Below are positions 1-9,156 of a stretch of 63,696 nucleotides of DNA, piece by piece (the stretch's first letter is position 1; each line of letters starts with the position of its first letter). Below the pieces are notes generated by a model. The model worked only from the letters and a program-made list of their open reading frames with translations. It did not search any database and had not been told where the DNA came from. The translations under genes and the position numbers were made by a program. Source of the DNA: Martinezella rhizogenes. Its GTDB lineage: Bacteria; Pseudomonadota; Alphaproteobacteria; Rhizobiales; Rhizobiaceae. The DNA lies in the NCBI RefSeq assembly GCF_027460065.1, contig NZ_JAPYZZ010000024.1, forward strand, positions 45,815 to 109,510. The letters run 5' to 3'.

Positions 1-2857
1 GCCAGCCCGACATGCCGCGCAGGGTGGCATTCGCTTCCCCCAAGCGAATATCCATTTCGGCATGCAGGCCAAGTGTGGCGATGGTGGTATTGGTGAGCGC
101 GGCGGCCCCGCCGTCTTCTGTGAACCCCGCAGTCCGAAGGGCCACGTGAGCGAGATTGACGAAGGGCTCGAAAGACACCGCCGTCGCATCGAAGCGATAT
201 CCGAGCTCGGCAAAGGCCTGCAGTGTGCCGGCGCCGTAACTCGCATCAAGCCTCTCCTCTAAGCTTCCGATCACGACGCGGCGGCGAGTATCAAGCTCGT
301 GCCAAGTATGGGCAAGGCCGGAGCGGAAAGCTAGATTGCCCCACTGCGTGCCGGCATAGAGACCAAGGTGATAATCGTCGCTCGATCCCGATGAGGCGTT
401 TTGGCGCGGGTTAAAGCCTGAATTGCCGTAACCCGCCATCAGGCCGAGCCTGAAGTCATCGAAGGTGGTATCGACGCCGACGAGAAATCCACCGGTCTGA
501 TGGCGCAGCGTAGCGGCGTTGCCATCCGTGGATGTCTCGCTCAGTCCGCCAAAGGCCGTACTCCAGAAAACCGGCCTTTCCCACGTATCGGCGGCGATCG
601 GTTCCGGACCGCGCGGCTGGAAGGCCTGTATCGGGAATGCGGTGGCACCGGGATCACCGAAAGCGGAGCGCAGGCGCTCATTGGCGGCATCGCGGACAAA
701 GAGGCTATTGGCGATCATCGCCGTCTTGATCGAGGCGTGGATTTCGCCGGAAAGGGCGTTCAAGCTCGCCTGGATCTCTGACCTGTCGTCCGCCAATGTG
801 ACGATCGCGTCGTAGACGTTGTTGCCGGTCCCGAGTTGCTCGGCGGTACCCGCCGCCGCAATCTGGTTGCGCGTCGCCGCCATGTCGGTGAAACTCACGT
901 CGTTGCGCGCGATCTGCAGATAGACGTTGTTCAGATCATAGGAGAGGTCGGCTGCCAGGAAGGCGTATTTGGAGGTGACCGCGCCGAATGTGCCACTGAT
1001 CCCGCCGGTTGCGGTCAGGATAGTATAGGGGGAGAAGGGTTTGTAGTTGCCATTCATCCCAACATGGGTGACGGAGGCGCCGTTTAGAAACGCGGTGCCG
1101 GCGACCGAGATGAAATCGCTGGCGGTGCCGGCGGGATCGACCTCGACTTCATAGGTGGAGCCCGGATCGAAAATGAGGTTGCCGCCGACAGTCAATGTTC
1201 CGATGGAGTTGCCGGGTGCAACAGTGACGCCCGCGCCGGCGTTCAGCGTACCAATGGCCCCCGAGCCGCCCAGTCTACTGCCCGTCATCGTCAGGGTGCC
1301 GCCAAGGCTGCCATTGACGACCAGGCCGCCGCCCGACACGATCGTCGTGCCGGCAAAGCCCGAACTGTTGCCAGTCAGGAACAAGGTGCTGCTGCCGCGT
1401 TTGGTGAGATCGCCGCTGCCGGAGAATATGCCGCCATAGGTGCCGTCGCTCGCTTGGTCGATGGTCAAGTCGGCGTTGCCAATCGCGATCTCGCCGCCGT
1501 GTCCTGAAAGCTGCCCCATGGTCAGGTTGAATCCACCGAGATCAAGGACACCGCCATTAACCGCGTAGGCGCCGTTCTGCACGAAAGCGCCGGCGCTGCC
1601 CGCCAGCAACGTGCCGGTCTCGACCGTCGTCACCCCGCTATAGATGTCGGTGCCGGAAAGCGTCAACGTACCGGTGCCCTGCTTGGTGAGGCCGCCGGTC
1701 CCTTGCAGATCTGTTGATATACCGACGGCAAAGCCGTTCGTATCGATAAAGGCGCCACCGGCATCGATCGTTACCTCCCCGGCGCCGAAGCCGCGCAGGA
1801 AATTCGCCTCGCTGCCCGTTGCGCGCAGAATCCCGCCGTCGAAAACGAGGTTTGCGTTACCGGCTCCTCTCTCGACGTAACCCGTCTCCAGAACGCCGCG
1901 TTCGTTTCCGGCACTTCCGCCAATCTCCACCGTTCCCGTGGAGCCGGAATCGTCGGCAATGACGATCTTGGACGCAGAAACCATGCCGCCATCGCTAATC
2001 GTGACACTGCCTCTGCCGAATTCGCCGACGAAGAGTGCACCTGAGCTGATCCAGCTCGAGCCCGTGCCGGTCACGCTCACCACACCACTGCCGACTGAAC
2101 TGAAGCCGACATAGCCTTGGCTGCCGGCGACGGAGCCGCCATTTGAAATGGTTAGCGTTCCCGTTCCGGCCTCGCCGACTGAGACGTACGTAGCATTGTT
2201 CCAGACCGAATTTGCGCCCGTGACGATGACCTCGCCGATGGCGCTGGAATCATTGCTGATATAACCGGATGCGCTATTGACCGTGCCGCCATTCGAGATG
2301 GTGAGCGTGCCGGTGCCGCTATCGCCGATGTAGGTGTCCTGGGAGCTGGTCCAGGTCGAACCTGCACCAGTGACCGTGACCGAACCGCTCGCGCCGGAGA
2401 AATAGCCGACATGGCTGGCCACACTATCGACCACGCCGCCATCTTCGACGCTGAGCGTGCCGGCGCCCTGATGGCCGACAAAGAGGGTGTCGTAATTAGT
2501 CCAGGTGGAGCCCGGCCCCGTCACCGCTACGGTGCCACCCGCACCCGGATCGACGCCGAGCACGCCGATATCATTGCTGACATCGCCGCCATTCCGGATG
2601 ATGAGGGCTGCGTCGTCACCGCTTTGCTCTCCTATCAAGAGGTCATTATTGATCGTCCATGGGCTTGGTTGCGTGCCCGCACCGGTTGCGCCCGGATCTG
2701 TGCCGTCGACAATCTTCGTATCGCTGCCACCGATGACCTGTTGCGCCCATCCCGGCACCACGACGAGCGCCAGCGCCAGCGCCGATGCGCACGACAATGT
2801 CATAGCTTGTCGCAGGCCCATTCCTTGGATAGTTGCCTCATCGAGCCATTTGGCCAT
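1..2857 (-). CDS. Autotransporter (type Va) with beta-barrel domain, 3' end beyond the window
   Basis: Open for 952 codons from the ATG at 2857 to the window edge, with no stop. Residues about 19-39 form a signal peptide (hydrophobic run ending near GWA-QQ), inside an N-terminal extension with two further Met. Residues about 65-310 are Gly/Thr/Ser-rich passenger repeats (GTLTISNGG and VTGAGSTWT cores). Residues about 310-650 carry autotransporter-associated beta-strand motifs (GTGTLTLSG, GGLTKQGTG). From about residue 800 amphipathic strands such as STAFGGLSE begin the translocator barrel, which continues outside the window. The family inserts its barrel in the outer membrane and exposes the passenger as an adhesin or surface protein; the ligand is unknown. 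The best AGGA-type ribosome site lies 18 nt from the ATG, which is far, so the exact start is less sure than the frame. Confidence 0.9.
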   Translation of the reverse strand, partial: MAKWLDEATIQGMGLRQAMTLSCASALALALVVVPGWAQQVIGGSDTKIVDGTDPGATGAGTQPSPWTINNDLLIGEQSGDDAALIIRNGGDVSNDIGVLGVDPGAGGTVAVTGPGSTWTNYDTLFVGHQGAGTLSVEDGGVVDSVASHVGYFSGASGSVTVTGAGSTWTSSQDTYIGDSGTGTLTISNGGTVNSASGYISNDSSAIGEVIVTGANSVWNNATYVSVGEAGTGTLTISNGGSVAGSQGYVGFSSVGSGVVSVTGTGSSWISSGALFVGEFGRGSVTISDGGMVSASKIVIADDSGSTGTVEIGGSAGNERGVLETGYVERGAGNANLVFDGGILRATGSEANFLRGFGAGEVTIDAGGAFIDTNGFAVGISTDLQGTGGLTKQGTGTLTLSGTDIYSGVTTVETGTLLAGSAGAFVQNGAYAVNGGVLDLGGFNLTMGQLSGHGGEIAIGNADLTIDQASDGTYGGIFSGSGDLTKRGSSTLFLTGNSSGFAGTTIVSGGGLVVNGSLGGTLTMTGSRLGGSGAIGTLNAGAGVTVAPGNSIGTLTVGGNLIFDPGSTYEVEVDPAGTASDFISVAGTAFLNGASVTHVGMNGNYKPFSPYTILTATGGISGTFGAVTSKYAFLAADLSYDLNNVYLQIARNDVSFTDMAATRNQIAAAGTAEQLGTGNNVYDAIVTLADDRSEIQASLNALSGEIHASIKTAMIANSLFVRDAANERLRSAFGDPGATAFPIQAFQPRGPEPIAADTWERPVFWSTAFGGLSETSTDGNAATLRHQTGGFLVGVDTTFDDFRLGLMAGYGNSGFNPRQNASSGSSDDYHLGLYAGTQWGNLAFRSGLAHTWHELDTRRRVVIGSLEERLDASYGAGTLQAFAELGYRFDATAVSFEPFVNLAHVALRTAGFTEDGGAAALTNTTIATLGLHAEMDIRLGEANATLRGMSGW
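1937..2536 (-). repeat. Four 150-bp passenger repeats
   Basis: Residues 108-157, 158-207, 208-257 and 258-307 of the autotransporter align as four 50-residue units. Each begins G-x-V-x-V-T-G-x-G-S-x-W, then has a (F/Y)(V/I)G step, G-T-L-T-I-S-N-G-G, and ends in a Gly/Ser turn. The period is 150 bp. Unit 4 is the most diverged. Such units are expected to stack as beta-helix rungs. Confidence 0.8.
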
Positions 2858-3021
2858 GTCTTTGTCCGATAGTCGCTTCCTCTAAAGAAGAATAAAGGGC
2901 AATCGATTTAATATTTCGTTATGGTTAATATCTAATTTAGTCTATTAGCGATCTTTTTCGTCTCCACAATGAGCGAACGACAGCTTAATTTTTCTGCTCT
3001 TGCCAAGTTAAGCTTTGTTAC

Positions 3022-3574
3022 TCGATCAACGCCACGATGACTGAGCGCGATATCAAGGCGGTCGGCGCTGTCACAGGCGCGAACTATGGCCGCCTGATGC
3101 GGGGGTAACCCCACTCGGCGCCTGGAGGCAATGGCCAAGCAACGAACCGCCGAGGCTCGGGGCGCAGCCCTCTACGTCGACAATCTCTTGGCCAATTCTG
3201 TCGAGGAAGCGAGTGCTGCTGGCGTTACTGACCGCGATCCCCTTGAGGCGACCGATTATTACCGCACGCCGCGTGGCCAGAAGCCGAATGGTTTGAACCG
3301 TTCATCCCTGTCGCATCAGGCTGCGGCAGTCAGTTGGGATGCATTCCATCTCGCCGAAGTTCTGTTGACCCAGCCTCTCTACGTCGTGGTGGGCGATCAG
3401 GTCGGAGCCTTCGGCGCTTACCGCGATGGCTGCGAGATCGTCGAGCGTGCTACCTCGAAGAAGAAGGAACCGGTCGTCGTTGAAAGGTGGTCGCACTATG
3501 ATCTCTATGACAAACCGGAGCCGGTCGGAAAGGCGCTGGCAAAGCTGATCCCTTTCTACAAGGAAAACCTCTGA
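3022..3574 (+). pseudogene. Alpha/beta hydrolase, C-terminal remnant with frameshift
   Basis: From 3022 one frame reads a segment resembling the central part of YcjY-like alpha/beta hydrolases (INATMTERDIKAVGAV, then GANYGRLMRG) and stops at a TAA after a run of five G (3101-3105). The frame one base over reads NPTRRLEAMAKQ and continues to 3574 with typical C-terminal motifs: RTPRGQKPNG, SHQAAAV, and WSHYDLYDKPEPVGKAL with the likely catalytic His. The N-terminal half with the nucleophile Ser is absent, and sequence before 3022 shows no similarity. The gene therefore has a 5' truncation and a one-base frameshift at a homopolymer. The 147-codon open stretch from the ATG at 3131 is unlikely to make an active enzyme. 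Confidence 0.8.
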
Positions 3575-3779
3575 GCATGACCAAGCGGCCGTCATGTAAA
3601 GTGGCGACCGCCCAACATGCCCTCCCGCGCAGTCGCCTCGTTTACCTGCCCTAACTGGTCAATCGCTAGTGATAGGTATCTACACCGCTAAAAATCATGC
3701 ATTTGTCGAAAACCGCGATTGTCAGTCTTGGTTCGATTCCCTTCAAGGCGAATTCTTCACGTCGCTGAATTGCTGCCGA

Positions 3780-4684
3780 TCAAAGGGGGGCGACACAAGG
3801 TGCACTCTCCAGATCTTCTGCGCGTGGTATCGCCGATTGCGCGCCTTTCGACAAGCATGTGATCGCCGCCGCGGTTGCCGCTCGTTCCAGTGACTGTGAG
3901 AAGGTCATGCCCTGATCGAGGCCACTGACGAGATAGCCGCAGAACGTGTCGCCCGCTCCGACAGTATCGACCGGTTGAATACTTGCGCTTTTCACTTTTA
4001 TGAGTTCTCCATTCCGAATGGCAATCACGCCGTCCTTGCCAAGCGTCACGACGAAGGTCTGTCCACTCTTTGCATGAAGACGGCGGAGCGCCTCCACACG
4101 CCCCTGTTCGTTGATCGCGGGAGAACCCGCAAGCATATCGAATTCGGTCTCGTTCGAGATGACAATGTCCGCGAGCGCGGCCAGCCGAAGTGCATCTTCG
4201 CCGTGTTCAGTATCGTGATGGCGCCGTGCTCGCGTGCGGCAGTAAGAGCATGCTCGACCGTGGTTGCCGGGATTTCCAGCTGCATCATCATTAGGTCTCC
4301 CGCATCAGCCCCTTCGAATGCTGCGTTGGCACGACGGACATCAACTGCGTCGTTTGCTCCTGCAATGACAGTGATCATGTTTTCGCCCGATGCATCGACA
4401 AGGATGACGGCCGTTCCGGTCGCCAAGCATACTGTCTTGACCATTGACAGATACGTCCCTGCCTCGCGTAGGAGGTTTAACGCAGTCTCGGCGAAGTGGT
4501 CACTACCGACGGCACCAACCATGCGTACCTTTCTTCCTGACCGCGTCGCCGCCAGCGCCTGATTGGCGCCTTTGCCGCCGGGCGAGGTCTCGAAGGTGCG
4601 ACCTACAACTGTCTCTCCCGCGACAGGTAGCCGTTCGGCAGTGGCAACAAGATCCAAGTTTATTGATCCCAGAACTGTGATCAT
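3780..4684 (-). pseudogene. Ribokinase, broken by a short deletion/frameshift
   Basis: PfkB-family ribokinase read in two frames. The 5' part from the ATG at 4684 (AGAGGA nine bases upstream) carries MITVLGSINLDLV, the GGKGANQAL sugar-binding motif and QLEIPATTVE, and runs normally to ILNTA. The frame then shifts near 4197-4203. The other frame resumes at EDALRLAALADIV and carries NETEFDML, VVTLGKDG and the catalytic VDTVGAGDTFCGYL, ending at 3780. The stretch usual between the two parts (PA...LP) is missing, so this is a small deletion not divisible by three rather than a sequencing slip. It is divergent from the GntR-RpiB operon and was probably its kinase. It contains all active-site motifs but cannot be translated as one chain. 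Confidence 0.88.
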
Positions 4685-4782
4685 GTGTGCAATTCCTCTC
4701 GCGATGTCCATTGAAATTGCCGATGTGTCTCAACCAAACATGTTTTCGACCAATGGGTTGAACGATTCTCTGTATCTGCAGC

Positions 4783-4823
4783 TTGACACTGTCACGACCG
4801 TGGATAGTGTAGTGGTCATACCA
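4783..4823 (+). promoter_or_regulatory. Promoter and FadR/FCD-type operator before the GntR regulator
   Basis: TTGACA at 4783-4788 makes a consensus -35 box. A weaker TAGTGT at 4805-4810 (16-bp spacer) can serve as -10. Immediately downstream, TGGTCATACCA at 4813-4823 is a perfect 4-bp-arm palindrome that fits the TNGTNNNACNA operator pattern of FadR/FCD-type GntR proteins. Its position over the start of transcription and just before the regulator gene suggests autorepression. It may also act on the divergent ribokinase promoter. Confidence 0.6.
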
Positions 4824-4835
4824 CGGTATGGACAA

Positions 4836-5594
4836 ATGATGACAGAGAAAAAATCGATCAGACGTGAAACGCAGGAAGCAGGAGCCCACAATCGGGTTTC
4901 CGCGTTCCTTCGTGACCAACTGTTGTCCGGCGAACTGAAGGTAGGAGACTGTCTCTTGCCGGAGCGTGAGCTTGCGAGACTTTTGAATGTCAGTCGGCCC
5001 GTCCTGCGCGAGGCTTTACGCGCTCTGTCCATGATTGGTGCTGTCGAAATACGGCATGGTGTCGGCACGATCGTGAAGAGGCCGGATGCATCGGCTCTCG
5101 GCGACGTCTTCAGCTTCATGCTTGCGCACGAGTCCAACGTTACGGCCGATATCATGGAGGCGAGAAGGGCGATCGAGCATCATGCCGTGCGGCTGGTGTG
5201 CCAGCGGGCGACTGAGCAGGACCTGGCGAATATCGCCAATGCGCTCAGGCATATTGTTGAGACGATCGACAATCCGGACGCTGGTGGCGTCGCGGACTTC
5301 CAGTTCCATGAGGCCATCGTCAACGCTGCGCACTCAACAACGCTGTCGACGATCTATGCGTCGATCTCGCAGTTGATGATGCGTTCGCACCTTGAGCGCC
5401 GCGAAAAAATCATTCGTGTCGATGGAATCGAGGAATTCCTGATCGACCACCATCGGTTGATCCTTGAGGCTCTGGTAGCCCGTGACCGGGTTCGAGCCGA
5501 TGATTTGCTGCACCAACATTTCGAGATCGGCGCCGATTTCCGTCGCCGGGCAAGTCTGCACGAACTGGCAAAAGGAGCAGTTGCTCCAGCCTAG
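4836..5594 (+). CDS. GntR-family (FCD) transcriptional regulator
   Basis: About 252 residues. Residues about 15-80 form the winged helix (LRDQLLSGELKVGDCLLPER, ELARLLNVSRPVLREALRAL, HGVGTIV). The rest is an all-helical FCD effector domain with EARRAIEHHAV, DFQFHEAIVNAAH and DHHRLILEAL, whose acidic/His residues usually bind a metal and effector. The frame is open further upstream, but the ATG pair at 4836/4839 is preferred because upstream codons lie over the promoter and operator and have no family similarity. It heads an operon with RpiB, an oxidoreductase and an ABC transporter, so it most likely senses that substrate or an intermediate and represses the operon. The ligand cannot be read from the sequence. 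Confidence 0.9.
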   Translation: MMTEKKSIRRETQEAGAHNRVSAFLRDQLLSGELKVGDCLLPERELARLLNVSRPVLREALRALSMIGAVEIRHGVGTIVKRPDASALGDVFSFMLAHESNVTADIMEARRAIEHHAVRLVCQRATEQDLANIANALRHIVETIDNPDAGGVADFQFHEAIVNAAHSTTLSTIYASISQLMMRSHLERREKIIRVDGIEEFLIDHHRLILEALVARDRVRADDLLHQHFEIGADFRRRASLHELAKGAVAPA

Positions 5595-5622
5595 TTCATT
5601 CATTCAAATAGGGAGGATATTC

Positions 5623-6069
5623 ATGAATATTGTCATCGGTAGCGACCACGCGGGTTTTCCGTTGAAGGCTGAAGTAGTCGCGGTACTCAAGGAGCTCGGT
5701 CACAAGGTCAAGGACATCGGCAGCTTTACGCCGGATCCGGTCGATTTTCCGGATATTGCAGGGCTCCTCTGCAAGAAGGTGCGTGACGGTTCTGCGGAAC
5801 GCGGCATCCTCGTCTGCGGAACCGGTGTCGGTGCTGCCATCGCCGCCAACAAGATCAACGGCATCCGCGCAGCGGTCTGCCACGACGTGCACTCGGCGCA
5901 CCAGAGTGTCGAACATGACGACGTCAACGTGATGTGTATTGGCGCGAAGATCGTAGGGCCGTGGCTCGCACGCGATCTGGTCGTCTCGTACCTGGACGCT
6001 CAATTCGACCGAAACGAGGATTTCGTCCGTCGCGTCGAAAAGCTCTCGGCATTGGAAAAGGCGCAGTAA
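5623..6069 (+). CDS. rpiB: RpiB/LacAB-family sugar-phosphate isomerase
   Basis: 148 residues, the usual length for ribose-5-phosphate isomerase B. The start NIVIGSDHAGFPLK carries the conserved D-H-A-G phosphate loop. GILVCGTGVGAAIAAN contains the catalytic Cys and the anion hole. AVCHDVHSAHQSVEHDDVNV and the IGAKIVG end are typical. GGGAGG lies seven bases before the ATG. The family interconverts aldose and ketose phosphates (ribose 5-P/ribulose 5-P, allose 6-P, or C4 phosphates in erythritol pathways) in the cytosol. In this operon, next to a beta-hydroxyacid dehydrogenase and an ABC importer, it probably works in catabolism of a specific polyol, sugar or sugar derivative rather than the housekeeping pentose pathway. 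Confidence 0.88.
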   Translation: MNIVIGSDHAGFPLKAEVVAVLKELGHKVKDIGSFTPDPVDFPDIAGLLCKKVRDGSAERGILVCGTGVGAAIAANKINGIRAAVCHDVHSAHQSVEHDDVNVMCIGAKIVGPWLARDLVVSYLDAQFDRNEDFVRRVEKLSALEKAQ

Positions 6070-6100
6070 GCCGCCTTACCAATTCAATGGGAGATCAGAC

Positions 6101-7018
6101 ATGACGACTAGCAATTTTCCGAAGCTCGCGTTTATCGGGCTTGGCGTGATGGGCAGGGAGATGGCCTGCCACCTCATCGCCGCCGGATACCGGGTTCGGG
6201 TTTTTGACATCTCGACGGACGCTGTTTCAGCACTCGTAAGTCAGGGCGGTATTGCGACCGAGAGCGTGGCCGATGCGGTCTCCGATGCGGAGATTGTCAT
6301 CTCGATGTTGCCGAACACGCCCCAGGTCGAAGAGGTCGTCTATCGTGACGGCGTGGTCGACCATATGCCAAGCGGCGGCATCTTCATTGACATGAGCACG
6401 ATTTCGCCTGAGGCGACGCGGTCTATGGCTTCGGATCTATCCGCGAAATCCATTGCCATGCTTGACGGTCCGGTTTCGGGTGGTCCGATCGGTGCGAAAA
6501 ACGGCGCTCTGTCGATCATGGTCGGAGGCGACGGTACCGCCTTCGCACGCGCCGAAACGGTGCTGAAGGTTATGGGTACGACCGTCACCCATGTTGGTGC
6601 GCCCGGTGCAGGCCAGACCGTGAAGCTCTGCAATCAGCTCATCTGCGCCGTCAACATTCAGGCGATCTGCGAGGCCTTGGCCCTTGGCAGGGCAAGCGGT
6701 GTTGATCTTGACCAGATGCGCGACGTGCTGCTCGGCGGTTCCGCATCCTCCTGGATGCTCGAAAAGCTTGGTCCGGCGATGATTGCAGGGGATGCCAGTG
6801 CAGGCTTCCGCATCGACCTGATGCTGAAGGATCTCAGGTTAGTACTGGAGATGGCGGGGCAGAAGGATGTCCCGATGCCGGCAACGTCGCTCGTCACCTC
6901 GCAATATGTCGAGGCGAGGGCGCATGGGGAGGGATCTAACGGCAATCAGGCGTTGTTCCGGGTTTATGACCGGATGACGGGACAGAACCAGCCACAACTC
7001 ACGGCAGCTCACCCATGA
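6101..7018 (+). CDS. NAD(P)-dependent beta-hydroxyacid dehydrogenase (3-hydroxyisobutyrate dehydrogenase family)
   Basis: 305 residues. The Rossmann start AFIGLGVMGREMACHL gives the G-x-G-x-x-G dinucleotide site. FIDMSTISPEATR and GPVSGGPIGAKNGAL are the substrate-loop signatures. GAGQTVKLCNQL carries the catalytic Lys, and the C-terminal helical domain has MLKDLRLVLE. Members include tartronate semialdehyde reductase (GarR/GlxR) and 3-hydroxyisobutyrate dehydrogenase, and sequence alone does not choose between them. It is separated from rpiB by 31 bp with its own AGGAG-like site (GGGAGATCAG) and overlaps the following permease by four bases (ATGA), so translation is coupled. Probable role: NAD-linked oxidation or reduction of a C3-C4 intermediate of the imported compound. 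Confidence 0.85.
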   Translation: MTTSNFPKLAFIGLGVMGREMACHLIAAGYRVRVFDISTDAVSALVSQGGIATESVADAVSDAEIVISMLPNTPQVEEVVYRDGVVDHMPSGGIFIDMSTISPEATRSMASDLSAKSIAMLDGPVSGGPIGAKNGALSIMVGGDGTAFARAETVLKVMGTTVTHVGAPGAGQTVKLCNQLICAVNIQAICEALALGRASGVDLDQMRDVLLGGSASSWMLEKLGPAMIAGDASAGFRIDLMLKDLRLVLEMAGQKDVPMPATSLVTSQYVEARAHGEGSNGNQALFRVYDRMTGQNQPQLTAAHP

Positions 7019-7692
7019 CGTTCGATTTCTCGGTAGTCCTCCTGCGCTGGCAGATGCTTGTCGATGGCATGGCGCTGACGGCACAGTTGGCTTTGATCAC
7101 GACGGTGACCGGCTTCCTGATCGGAACGGCGTGCGCGATCGCTCGCCGTTCCGGCGGGCCGGTGCTTCGGAGGATCGCAACGGTCTATGTCGAGAGCATC
7201 CGCAACACGCCGTTTCTGGTGCAGATCTTCGTGATCTATTTCGGGCTTTCGAGCCTGGGCTATTCCTTCGGAGCGATTGTCGTCGCTGTCCTTGCCCTGA
7301 CGGTCAATGTCGGAGCCTATACCGCAGAGATCATGCGTGCAGGTTTCGACTCCATCCAGAAAGGACAATGGGAGGCGGGCGAATGCCTTGGCCTGTCACC
7401 GGTGCAGCTCTACTGGCATGTCGGATTGCGTCCTGCGATGGAGCGTGTGTATCCCGCGCTGACCAGCCAGTTCATTCTTCTGATGCTTGCCTCGTCGGTG
7501 ACTTCACAGATTTCGGCGGAGGAGTTGACCGCTGCCGGCAACTTCATCCAGTCGGAAACCTATCGGCCATTCGAGACCTATCTCGTCATCGCCGTGATCT
7601 ATCTTTTCCTGTCCCTCGTCATGCGTGCGCTCTTCTGGGCGCTGGGCATGGCCTTGTTCCCGCGCCGCCGCAGGCTCGGAACGCCGTTGTAA
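7015..7692 (+). CDS. ABC transporter permease, polar amino acid (HisMQ/GlnP) type
   Basis: 225 residues with about five membrane segments. It has the His/Glu/Gln/Arg/opine permease signature ESIRNTPFLVQIF and, in the cytoplasmic coupling loop, AGFDSIQKGQWEAGECLGL (the EAA motif). The start ATG overlaps the stop of the dehydrogenase. With the next gene it forms a heterodimeric inner-membrane channel. Proteins of this subfamily carry amino acids, opines and related small polar molecules, which fits uncertainly with the sugar-phosphate isomerase in the same operon; the true substrate may be an amino-sugar or sugar-acid conjugate. Confidence 0.88.
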   Translation: MTFDFSVVLLRWQMLVDGMALTAQLALITTVTGFLIGTACAIARRSGGPVLRRIATVYVESIRNTPFLVQIFVIYFGLSSLGYSFGAIVVAVLALTVNVGAYTAEIMRAGFDSIQKGQWEAGECLGLSPVQLYWHVGLRPAMERVYPALTSQFILLMLASSVTSQISAEELTAAGNFIQSETYRPFETYLVIAVIYLFLSLVMRALFWALGMALFPRRRRLGTPL

Positions 7693-7705
7693 AGGGAGGC
7701 GACCA

Positions 7706-8401
7706 GTGACAACAGCATTCAACCAAAATCATCTGATGTTCCTTCTGGAAGGCGCTCTATGGACCATTGTCCTGAGCGGGATGGCATTCATCGGAGGAGG
7801 GATCGTCGGCTTCCTCGTCGCGCTTGGCCGCATCACGCCCTCGCGTGCCGTCCGCCTTATCACGGCGACCTACGTTCAATTGATCCAGGGCACACCGCTT
7901 CTGGTCATCATGTTCATCATTTATTTCGGTCTGCCGACGCTCGGGCTCTCGATCACGCCTCTCTTCGCCGCCGGTATTTCATTGACGATCTACGTCAGCG
8001 CATATCTGGGTGAGATCTGGCGGGGATGCCTGGAATCCGTTCCAAAGGCACAATGGGAGGCAGCAGAGTGCCTGGCGCTTTCCCGCACTCAGCGGATGTT
8101 CAAGGTGATCCTGCCGCAAGCGGTCCGGATCGCAACGCCACCGACCGTCGGCTTTAGCGTGCAGATCGTCAAGAATACCTCGCTCGCGTCTGTTGTCGGC
8201 TTCGTGGAGCTGACCCGCGCAGGGCAGCTCATCAACAACTCGATCTTCGAGCCTTTCCTCATCTACCTCACCGTTGCCGCCCTCTATTTCTGCCTCTGCT
8301 TCCCTCTGTCGGCATTCAGCCAGCGGCTTGAGAACATGGGGTCGAGGCGACGTATTCAGGCGGAGCCGGAAACGCAGAGCGCAGCAATTCAGGGAGGCTG
8401 A
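7706..8401 (+). CDS. ABC transporter permease, polar amino acid type (second subunit)
   Basis: 231 residues from a GTG at 7706, chosen because AGGGAGG ends eight bases upstream and because the frame before it overlaps the first permease with no family similarity. The motifs [14 protein letters not shown] and [18 protein letters not shown] match the amino-acid permease signature and EAA loop. About five hydrophobic segments. It is the partner of the preceding permease; its end is three bases before the ATPase start region, so the whole set is one transcription unit. Confidence 0.87.
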   Translation: MTTAFNQNHLMFLLEGALWTIVLSGMAFIGGGIVGFLVALGRITPSRAVRLITATYVQLIQGTPLLVIMFIIYFGLPTLGLSITPLFAAGISLTIYVSAYLGEIWRGCLESVPKAQWEAAECLALSRTQRMFKVILPQAVRIATPPTVGFSVQIVKNTSLASVVGFVELTRAGQLINNSIFEPFLIYLTVAALYFCLCFPLSAFSQRLENMGSRRRIQAEPETQSAAIQGG

Positions 8402-8403
8402 TC

Positions 8404-9129
8404 ATGTCGATGATCGCATTAAAACAAGTCAAAAAAAGCTTCGGCGCGCTGACGGTATTGCAGGGCGTGAGCTTCTCGGTCGAAAAGGGCCAGGTCGCGG
8501 CACTGATCGGTGCCAGCGGATCCGGAAAGAGCACCGCGCTTCGTTGCGTCGACCGTCTCGAAGTGATCGATAGCGGCGAGATCATCGTTGCTGACCACAA
8601 GGCGCACGACCCCCAGCTTGATCTGCGAAAGCTTCGTCTCGACGTGGGCATCGTGTTCCAGAGCTACAATCTTTTCCCGCATCTCACGATCGAAGAAAAC
8701 GTCATGCTTGCCCCGCGTTCCGTGAAAAATGTGCCGAAGCATCAGGCACGCGACCTTGCGCGGGCAGCACTCGAGCGCGTCGGTCTCGGCGAAAAGGCCA
8801 ACCACTATCCAGAGCAGCTATCGGGTGGACAGCAGCAGCGCGGCGCTATCGCCCGATCGCTGGCGATGGAGCCCAAGGTGATGCTGTTCGACGAAGTGAC
8901 CTCGGCACTCGATCCGAAGCTGACGGGAGAAGTACTGCGTGTCATCGAGAAGCTAGCCGAGAGCGGCATGACGATGATCATGGTGACGCATGAGATGAAT
9001 TTCGCACGCAAGGTCGCAGATCGCGTGATCTTCATGCACCGGGGACTCGTCCACGAGGAGGGCGATGCGTCGATCCTGAGTGCACCAACCACTTCGGAGC
9101 TGCAGGATTTCCTGAGTCACGATCTCTGA
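8404..9129 (+). CDS. ABC transporter ATP-binding protein, GlnQ/HisP type
   Basis: 241 residues. Walker [11 protein letters not shown]-loop [10 protein letters not shown], signature LSGGQQQR, Walker [14 protein letters not shown] and switch His in [14 protein letters not shown] are all present, so it should hydrolyse ATP and power the two permeases encoded before it. One small oddity: the residue after the signature Arg is Gly ([10 protein letters not shown]) where Val or Ala is usual. GGGAGG lies six to seven bases from the ATG. Length is standard for the polar amino acid ATPases. Confidence 0.92.
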   Translation: MSMIALKQVKKSFGALTVLQGVSFSVEKGQVAALIGASGSGKSTALRCVDRLEVIDSGEIIVADHKAHDPQLDLRKLRLDVGIVFQSYNLFPHLTIEENVMLAPRSVKNVPKHQARDLARAALERVGLGEKANHYPEQLSGGQQQRGAIARSLAMEPKVMLFDEVTSALDPKLTGEVLRVIEKLAESGMTMIMVTHEMNFARKVADRVIFMHRGLVHEEGDASILSAPTTSELQDFLSHDL

Positions 9130-9156
9130 AATTAAAACAAAACGGAGGAGAATAAA

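Noticed and set aside
62..2885. Many plus-strand open frames of 60-150 codons
   Set aside because: They are shadows of the GC-rich autotransporter frame on the minus strand; the Pro- and Arg-rich translations have no family motifs or ribosome sites.
3131..3574. Independent small gene of 147 codons
   Set aside because: Its sequence is the C-terminal half of an alpha/beta hydrolase whose preceding part is readable in the next frame; it is a pseudogene tail.
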